Positions 56,937 to 64,000 of a stretch of 64,000 nt of DNA are shown here, one piece after another. Source of the DNA: Argentina anserina (Eukaryota; Streptophyta; Magnoliopsida; Rosales; Rosaceae); assembly GCF_933775445.1 (NCBI RefSeq), contig NC_065874.1:13659001-13723000 (forward strand). The letters run 5' to 3'. Made by a program: the position numbers and the translations under genes. Under the pieces are notes generated by a model. It saw only the letters and a program-made list of their open reading frames with translations, ran no database searches and was not told where the DNA came from. How positions within the stretch are numbered: position 1 is the stretch's first letter; each line of letters opens with the position of its first letter.

Positions 56937-57754
56937 ATGGCGGGTCGAGGCAAAGCTTTGGGATCTGGGACCGCCAAGAAGGCCACGTCACGGTCGAGCA
57001 AGGCCGGGCTTCAATTTCCGGTGGGGCGTATCGCCAGGTTCTTGAAGGCTGGCAAGTACGCCGAGCGAGTCGGTGCCGGAGCTCCGGTCTACCTCGCTGC
57101 CGTGCTTGAATACTTAGCCGCAGAGGTATACTCACCGCCTCTCTGGTCTGTATCTTTTTTGTTTGGTTCTGTTGACGTGCTTGAATCTGGAGCTTCTGAT
57201 TTTGTGAATCTAGGGTTAGGGTTTCCAATTTGGGATGAATTTTGTTGCTTAAGTTTGTGATGTGTTTGTGTTAAGAAATCAATAATTGTGTGGTTAAAAT
57301 CCTGTATAGGTTATGAATTGTTCTTTTAAAGCTATTAAAGATGAAATTTAGCTTAGATTTGGATCTAGAATCTCAATTATTTCATAAATTTGAAATTTAT
57401 TTAATCTTGATTGTTTGAGATTGAATTGCATTTATGTTTTGAGTTAATATTCCAGATAAAACAGGCTTGTGGTTTTTATTTGATTCGGTTTGCGAAAGAA
57501 GGAGACGAATCTAATGTGATTTGGTTCGGTGGTTACAGGTTCTGGAATTGGCTGGAAATGCGGCAAGAGACAACAAGAAGACTCGAATTGTGCCACGCCA
57601 CATTCAACTCGCTGTGCGAAATGATGAGGAGCTCAGCAAGCTTCTCGGAGATGTGACAATTGCCAATGGTGGTGTCATGCCCAACATTCACAACCTTCTG
57701 CTCCCAAAGAAGGCCGGTGGCTCCTCCAAGGCCGCGGCCGGCGATGACGACTGA
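56937..57754 (+). CDS. Histone H2A (canonical type)
   Basis: Two exons, 56937-57125 and 57539-57754, joined in phase 0 (134 residues). [20 protein letters not shown] is followed by [20 protein letters not shown], the acidic patch [40 protein letters not shown] and the docking region [15 protein letters not shown], all canonical H2A. The tail [12 protein letters not shown] lacks the SQEF signature of H2A.X and the SPKK motifs of H2A.W, so it is replicative H2A. H2A pairs with H2B in the nucleosome. The single intron is usual for plant H2A genes. The ATG was chosen by the conserved N terminus; an upstream in-frame ATG at 56874 would add 21 non-histone residues. From context it would correspond to RAT5/HTA1 or HTA2. 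Confidence 0.97.
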
Positions 57755-58731
57755 GTCTGTTTGAAGATGGAAAAAAAAAGGACCGGTCTTGACGGTGTCA
57801 TAAAAGTGTTGCATATCAGATCTAGTTTCTTATTTGTAGTTTCTTGAGTTGTAGCTTTTGGAGGGTAGTAGTTGTAGGGTTATAGGTAGTGTTCTGTGAA
57901 TATAATCCATCTTCTACTAGTTTCTTATTATAAGAGATTGTGGGAACTTCTTTTTACTGATTTCGCTTATTTGTTCCTTAAATAGTCAATGACATTGCTG
58001 CAAATGCTTCTTCTGGTTTTTACTCATTCTGGGCTTTCACTCTTCCATTTGAGCATGTTCTACTCCTTTCAGAACTGAACCCCTATTATTTAAGGACCTG
58101 CCTCGCATTTTGCTCGGTTGATGGCACGCCTAATTACACCGGGAGAGCTTCACTAGCAATTAGAAAAAGACTTCCAAACAATGTTTTGAAGTACAGCCCA
58201 CTTAAACTTCCTTTTCCCAACTCACACTACAGCAACACCCAAACCAATTGTACCATTCCTGCAGGCCACACTCGTTCTTCATGCCCTTGTGGCCAAAAGT
58301 GCTTGATTAAAACCTAAGACCTTCGATCTCTTTTGAACAACCAAAATGTTCCGATGAAAGTTTGAGTCACACTAGGCTTCGCGTTATATCTGAATTTCTT
58401 ATTTGATTCATAGGAGTATAACAAATTAGTCGATATCACTCCGATTTCATGTACAAAGATTGAAATAAACTGCTCAATATCGGCAAACAATAATTTCAAA
58501 ATAGTTGTCGTATAACAGATAAACTCCATGTTGGGACTAGCTGGGAACTACGTTTGATTTGGACAGTTACATCTCATCAGCTCCATACTTTTTCAAGTTT
58601 TTTTTTTCTGACAGCAACACACCAGTTCCTGCACGATTACGCAAACATGCTTAAGACACGATGTTCAACGGAAATAGATGCTAGAATTTATAGACACATA
58701 ATTAGTTAATTCAGTCGATTAGCACACCTAT
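57755..58731. other. Region between convergent H2A and UTP11 genes
   Basis: The two genes converge here. Likely 3' untranslated regions at both ends and non-coding DNA between; nothing else recognised. Confidence 0.45.
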
Positions 58732-60629
58732 TCAGCGCTTCCTCTCTGCCCGCCACCTGAATACAGATTCCGATGTTAGTTGCACCATCTCATCTTCACG
58801 GAGTTTGCGCTTTTTGCCCTTTTTCTGTTAATTTCAAATGCATATGTAATTTAACATTCCCAGTGCACAACAAAAGACACAAGCCGAGGGGCAGATGTGT
58901 ACCTGTAACTCCTTCTGCATTGCCATGTCCATATATATTTTCTCCAGATTTTGGACTCTTGCTCTCCTTGCTTCAAGCTCCCTATAAGAAGCCGCTGTTT
59001 TCCTACTCATTGAATACAAAAAATCTGAGCTTTTGAAAAGGAAATAGGAATAATGAATCACTGGACTATTAAGAACCCAGAAAAAGCATATACAGAGACA
59101 AAATTCATCAATCTGTGTTTATTAACAAGTGCCAACTAACTTTTTAATACAAACAGGAATATTCTGAGAACCAGGCAATATTTCCCCTCTTGAACCACGT
59201 GACTGAAGCTCTCTAGCCTCTTCTCTACAAAAAACAACAACATATGATATAACAAAATAAGAGACATATCCAATATTTTGAAGAAAAACAACTAAATAAG
59301 TTAAATGTCTGTCCAAGTTCTGAATATATCAAATGGAAAGAAGACGAGCAGGAAGCAGAAATCAGGAGAAACATAGAAATTACCATTTTACCAATGTGAG
59401 ATTAAGCCTAGCATTTGCCAAAACAATCTTCTAGTACGATCCTACTGTTAACTTAACATCTACTTGTAACTAATATGGCAACTTCTATAGTTACATGGGC
59501 TAGAAAGAGCAGTTGGTAGTTTCGTAAGAGATTCTCACCAATTTATACTAATGCCTTTTTCAAGGTAAGAATTTTTTTATAGAGATAGTCAATTAAGTTG
59601 TCCATAGAGTGTGCAACTGCATGTATGGTTCTTGTACAAATCAACTTACTATTGTCCTCCTTGCTGTGTTTGTTCATGAGTTTTCAGGTTTATGATATTA
59701 AAGATACAACTACTTCATTCTATGTTTGAGGATGGTTGCATGTTTGCTTTGAAAAGGAGGTTGCAAAACTCCAGCTCAAATAACTCTGAAATAGTTACAT
59801 TCTCTATGAGAAAAAGCTCCGCAGAAAGCTCAAACCTGTCTTCAGCAAAGTATACGTGTCTACTTGAAGGCCGATTATCAAGTGAATGCAGCGTTGCAGT
59901 CATCTTTGCAATTTTCTGCAATGAAAGACGAGAATTGTTGCCAACTGGTTCAATCATAAAACGACCATACTAATAGCTTCTTGATAAAAGGGTCAATAAC
60001 CTTTTTCTCACTCTGCACTTTCTGCAGGACATATCCAATATCCTGGGTCTTCATAAGCAAAAGCTCATCTGGAGTGTACTTGTTAGCCTCACCCCTGTAG
60101 CAAAAGCTTATGTCTTTTGAGTAGCAGCTACTAAAGAAAAATGATAAAGACATCTTATATTGGACTGATATATTACTTTATTTTATGGACTCCATCAGCA
60201 GTTTGGCTGTTGATCATCTTGAAGTAGAACTCATCTGGGTTCCGAAATCTTGCTTTCTCTTTCAGTATCTGTTAAGTGAAAAAAAAAATATATATATAGT
60301 GAGGCGGGCATACACAATTTGTCGTTGAGCCACTGGATTTAAGACGAATTAGAGATTTAAAAACAAGGATCATAAATGTACCTGTAAAGTCTCCTCCTTT
60401 TTGTGGTAAACCTTAGCACGCTGAACATAGTCCTTGTGCTTTTCAAGAAACCCAAATTTTTTCCTTGATTCCCTAATAAAAGTTCAAACCAAACAAACCA
60501 TAGCCCCATTATCTCATGCAAAACAATATCATCTCAAAAGCATATAAACACCAAAAAGAATACAATCACTCACGGTTGAGATCGCTCCTTGTGAGCACGT
60601 CTGCTAACAGCATTCCTCAAAGACGACAT
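58732..60629 (-). CDS. UTP11: UTP11-like U3 snoRNA-associated protein
   Basis: Eight minus-strand exons: 60629-60574, 60472-60382, 60268-60177, 60094-60001, 59915-59836, 59224-59141, 59002-58903 and 58824-58732, all in frame (229 residues, the usual size). The start MSSLRNAVSRRAHKERSQP, the core FGFLEKHKDYVQRAKVYHKK, KYTPDELLLMKTQDIGYVLQ and SRHVYFAEDR, and the basic end WRAERKR are hallmarks of the Utp11 family. Utp11 is part of the small-subunit processome and is needed in the nucleolus for 18S rRNA maturation. The protein is highly charged and helical, without catalytic motifs. Exons 5 and 6 are separated by a long intron (about 0.6 kb). A leader intron between 60630 and about 61100 is possible. 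Intact. Confidence 0.95.
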
Positions 60630-60959
60630 GTTGAACACTAAGAGCAACAATCACCACAACTTGACTGCCAAAATGTAGCAAATGAGGTAAACTACTGCCA
60701 AAACTATGCAAACTTTCACACTATAGCAACAAGAGTTACAGAAACAACATATATGCGAATATCTTCACTTAACTTGACATATATACTAGTCTCCCACATG
60801 TAGAGAATTCACCATAACACCATTAAACTTCAAATTTCATCACATTTTTCAATATATTCCATACTTACCACCCATGCCTCCCACTCTCAGATTACAACTA
60901 TAAAAATGAGCTGAGTCTCAATATTGATTGTTTGGTAACTTCAAAAATGAATCTTTACA

Positions 60960-61220
60960 ATCAACAACTACTAAAACCCTAAATTGGGTAGCACCCATCT
61001 CGTTAAATTCGAAAAACATTACAATAATTTGCAATAAAAAATTTAAAGAAGAAATTTGAACAATACCCAGGTCTCGTTTCTTACCAGCTCGATGCAATTC
61101 GATGGTGGATTTCTGTAGAACCCAAGAAGGAACGGGCCCGGGAGAAGAAGCTGAGGGAGGGTAAAACCCTAGAGAAGTTTAAACAGGGTTTTAGATTCGA
61201 GACCCTTAAACCCTAGTCGG
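60960..61220 (-). promoter_or_regulatory. UTP11 promoter/leader with telo-boxes and a GGGCCC site
   Basis: aaaccctag occurs at about 61165 and 61208, and aaaccctaa at about 60973, on the plus strand (TAGGGTTT for the minus-strand gene). gggccc at about 61134-61139 resembles a site II element (TGGGCC/GGGCCC). Telo-boxes together with site II elements are the known promoter signature of plant ribosomal-protein and ribosome-biogenesis genes, which fits UTP11. Confidence 0.65.
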
Positions 61221-63455
61221 ACTAACAGCAGAGAGAAACAATTGAAGAGTTAAGTTTAAGGGCATTTATATATCACTAGTTCACTACCCAGTACCCACTC
61301 CTCTTTTTTTTTTTTTTTTTACGTTTATCTCTTAATATATATTAATTTTGTCTTTTATTTATAGCCCTTGTGTTTTTGAGATCTTCTATTCATATATTCA
61401 AAAGCTTAATTGACCTCCATTTTATTCTTATAAATACTTAAAATAATATTTAAACTCCATATTGTTTTTTAAAATATCAAATATCTAATTTGTTATATTA
61501 AATTAGACTACTATCAATTCATTTATTTCCTATTTTATTTCAAATTTATATATATATATAATTCGAAAAATGTATAATAATCACACAAACTATATTCTCG
61601 AATTAATTTACTCTTCCACTTATTTTTTAAATTCATAATAAAATTGGTAAACTAATTTTTTTCATTCACTGATATGAAATATATGCAACTCACCAAAAAT
61701 TAACATCAATGTATATAAAATATTCTAACCTCTAATGAACGAATTTTGTTCTTTGACTCAAATAAAATTTTATGAGAAAAAGTTTAGATAGTCATATAGT
61801 TTATACATTCAATTTGATTTTAATCATGTACATTTAATTTTTGACTTATGATATTTATAAAAAAATGAAAGTAATCAATTAAATAATTTTATGCAATTTG
61901 ATATCCCATTTTGGGATATTCTAACAATAAATATAATGGATAATTATCTACATATGTAATTTAGAATAGATAAGTTAAGAATTGATTTTTGGTAATTTTA
62001 TATGCATTGACTAAGTCAAAACTATCTAGAAAAAAATGGAGGTCTAAGTACCATTTTAGGAGGTATGAATAGAACCTCCCAATATTTTTTTGTGAGAAAC
62101 TAATGATAAAAGAGTAAATCTATCAGTTTGTAATTTAGTGGTAAACGATATCGTAGTAGAGATACCTATTACTTGTATGAAATTACAGAAAAATTCTTTG
62201 AGGTGAAATATTTGCCCACCAAAACCCATTTTAAATTTTCTCTAAGGCGCAAATAAATCGGATCAAAAGCTTAGATCATGTTGCCATGTTTAAGTGTCTC
62301 TATGGAAGTGATTGCTAAACATCACTGTTGAGTATGCTTATCGTAGGATGATGAAGGGAACGAATCTTTGAGTTTGAGAGTATCCTGAAAAACGGTTCTA
62401 CTTCTATCTCAAGTAAGTTGGGACCCTAAATCGATTTTTTTGTTTATTTAGTGACTGTTTAAAGGTTATTTTATTTAGTGACTTAATTAAGATTTGAGAG
62501 TAGCCGTACTACTAACCTTTTGTTAGGAAAAAAAAATCCCGATTTCCTTCCCTTAAAATTGGTTGAACCCCAACATTCTTTGGATAAGGCTAAGCCAACG
62601 CAAAGACAAATTCTTTCAATAAATGGTTTGAGAAACCATCTGTTCCTCAAACAATTTTGGCACCAGCAATGACAAGGAACCTTCTGTAGTTCTGTGCATC
62701 CCTTGACAAAACACAATGCTCCTCGTTTCGAATGGTTAACTGACTCTTACAATTTCTTTGTGACATAATGTGGGCACCGGAAAATTTCTTTTCAAGAGGG
62801 TGCATTCAGGAGTCTGATACAGACAGCGAAAATAATCATGTATCAAAAACTTTCATTCCTGAGAAGAACAATTCTACAGATCACAAAACTATCTTGCTAC
62901 ACTTTTTTTTTACTACAAAACAATAAAATCTATGAACAAAATATAAGTGAAAAATGGTTCTGCTAACTAACTGATGTGAGCATTCCGAAGGGTATCATCA
63001 AACTCTTTTTGTCGCAATTCCATCATCAACAGGACACCAAATAACAATGAAGGTTATTTAGAGCTGTAGGGTCCATCTTGGTTTATATGGCGAAACACCA
63101 TCTTGAACAGAAGGGATTCTGCCGCGGGCTAAGCTCCCGCTTGGAACCGAGCAGGCGCTTTATCAAAGCAGTTCTAGTATCTGAGAGTAATTACAAAGTT
63201 GAATTAATTATTTGATTGTAATTTAAAAGACCTCAGACCCCACAGGGAATGAACCTCTAGCCCCGTACTCTTGTTCTGAAGGGAGAGAGGAGATCTACTA
63301 AGACCCCAAGTCTGTTGATAGTATCCTCTACTGTTGCATTTTATATGTATAAGTGGTCTATAATGATTTCCTAAGCATATCATATACAAAGTACGGAAAA
63401 CAACTTTTTCTTTTAACTAGGTTTATAAAATTTAATACCTTCTTGAGATGGAAAT
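61221..63455. other. AT-rich intergenic DNA, no gene
   Basis: Poly-T at 61303-61320 and very AT-rich DNA to about 62300. The part nearest 63455 is the likely 3' untranslated region of the formin gene. A GC-richer patch around 63118-63165 was noted but not identified. Confidence 0.4.
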
Positions 63456-64000
63456 CTATGGATCTTCATCATCTGAGCTAGAATTGTCTATGCGCCTATC
63501 TTTGATTGCTGGGAAAAGCCGCTGATGGAGATCTGGAAAGGGATCCAGCGCAGATGGTGTTGTCGGGGTGCGGGGATCAGACGCAGATGGCGTTGTCGGA
63601 GGCTGGCGGGGATCGGAGGGAGGTGCCTCCTTTCTCTGAACTTTTGTGGACTTGCTTGGAATCAATCTAACTTCTTTGCATACCCTATCCAAAATTATCA
63701 AAAAATCCCGCACAATAACAAACAAATGTAAACCCTCATCCTTCCCTGCATTCCCATGGAAATAGTCACCGGTGCTCTTTACCAGAGCCATGATTCTCTT
63801 TTCTTCCTCTAGCAGACCCCTGATATCAACATCAGCATTCTGCACAAAACTCTTCAGTGTTTCATGAAAACCACTTTCTTCTTCTGAATTCTTCATGTCT
63901 GTATTTAGAAATTCTCGGGATTTTATCAGACCATGACGAAGTTTGGCAACAGTTCCTGTTAAGTTGTCAGCATCCAAAATTGATGCTCTTTTCACATTTT
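63456..64000 (-). CDS. Type-I formin (FH5-like), C-terminal exon, partial
   Basis: The last coding exon on the minus strand, open to the window edge, so the 5' part is missing. It encodes the end of the FH2 domain: VKRASILDADNLTGTVAKLR, FHETLKSFVQNADVDIRGLL, EEEKRIMALVKSTGDYFHG and LHLFVIVRDFLIILDRVCKE are typical of plant class I formins, which nucleate and processively elongate actin filaments and anchor them at membranes by an N-terminal segment (not visible here). After FH2 comes a Pro/Ser/Thr linker (TTPSASDPRTPTTPSALDP) and the conserved tail DLHQRLFPAIKDRRIDNSSS followed by acidic residues, as in FH5. The stop is at 63456-63458. Its place next to histone H2A matches Arabidopsis FH5 (At5g54650) beside RAT5. 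Confidence 0.9.
   Translation of the reverse strand, partial: NVKRASILDADNLTGTVAKLRHGLIKSREFLNTDMKNSEEESGFHETLKSFVQNADVDIRGLLEEEKRIMALVKSTGDYFHGNAGKDEGLHLFVIVRDFLIILDRVCKEVRLIPSKSTKVQRKEAPPSDPRQPPTTPSASDPRTPTTPSALDPFPDLHQRLFPAIKDRRIDNSSSDDEDP

Noticed and set aside
63118..63165. GC-richer patch ccgcgggctaagctcccgcttgg as an organelle-derived or RNA gene
   Set aside because: It contains a short gcgggctaagctcccgc hairpin but no match to an organelle gene or RNA family that I can support.

Overview
The window is nuclear DNA of a eudicot plant. Genes are split by short AT-rich introns with GT/AG borders, intergenic DNA is AT-rich and full of transposons, and the proteins are plant families (CRLK-type receptor kinase, plastid ribosomal protein L24, LAFL-type B3 factor, type-I formin). 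The general look would fit Rosaceae, but that is an impression and not shown.

Layout. 1-17 kb has no host gene that I can support. It holds MITEs, a short internally deleted LINE with a 16-bp target-site duplication (6415-7200), a 5.3-kb CACTA element (9997-15270) carrying a decayed Ptta/En/Spm protein split by a hAT-type MITE, and a PIF/Harbinger-like element (16135-17115). 17-27 kb is gene-rich: a CRLK1-like receptor kinase (18376-21962, +), a GDSL lipase lacking its first exon (23003-23844, +) and plastid RPL24 (25024-26851, +). 27-37 kb is repeats: small foldback elements, a ferritin fragment, and a decayed Ty3/gypsy element on the minus strand (29369-36905) that is itself interrupted by a 1.85-kb solo LTR. 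37-46 kb holds an intact anthocyanidin-reductase/DFR-like gene (37413-41597, +) with a 1.2-kb hAT-like element in intron 4, and a C2H2 zinc-finger gene (44048-45907, -). 52-55 kb holds a LEC2-like B3 gene with several frameshifts. 56.9-64 kb holds histone H2A (+), UTP11 (-) and the last exon of a formin (-) running off the window edge.

The genes do not form a pathway. What joins them is ancestral order: from memory, Arabidopsis chromosome 5 carries CRLK1 (At5g54590), plastid RPL24 (At5g54600), a C2H2 gene (At5g54630), histone H2A/RAT5 (At5g54640) and formin FH5 (At5g54650) in this order, and the duplicated block on chromosome 4 (At4g27230-27250) carries H2A, the C2H2 gene and the reductase. 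The window therefore looks like an old conserved block into which UTP11, the B3 gene, the GDSL remnant and many transposons have been inserted or retained. No CRISPR array, operon or clearly new molecular system was seen. The most unusual items are the frameshifted LEC2-like gene, the nested transposons with readable target-site duplications, and the mini-LINE.
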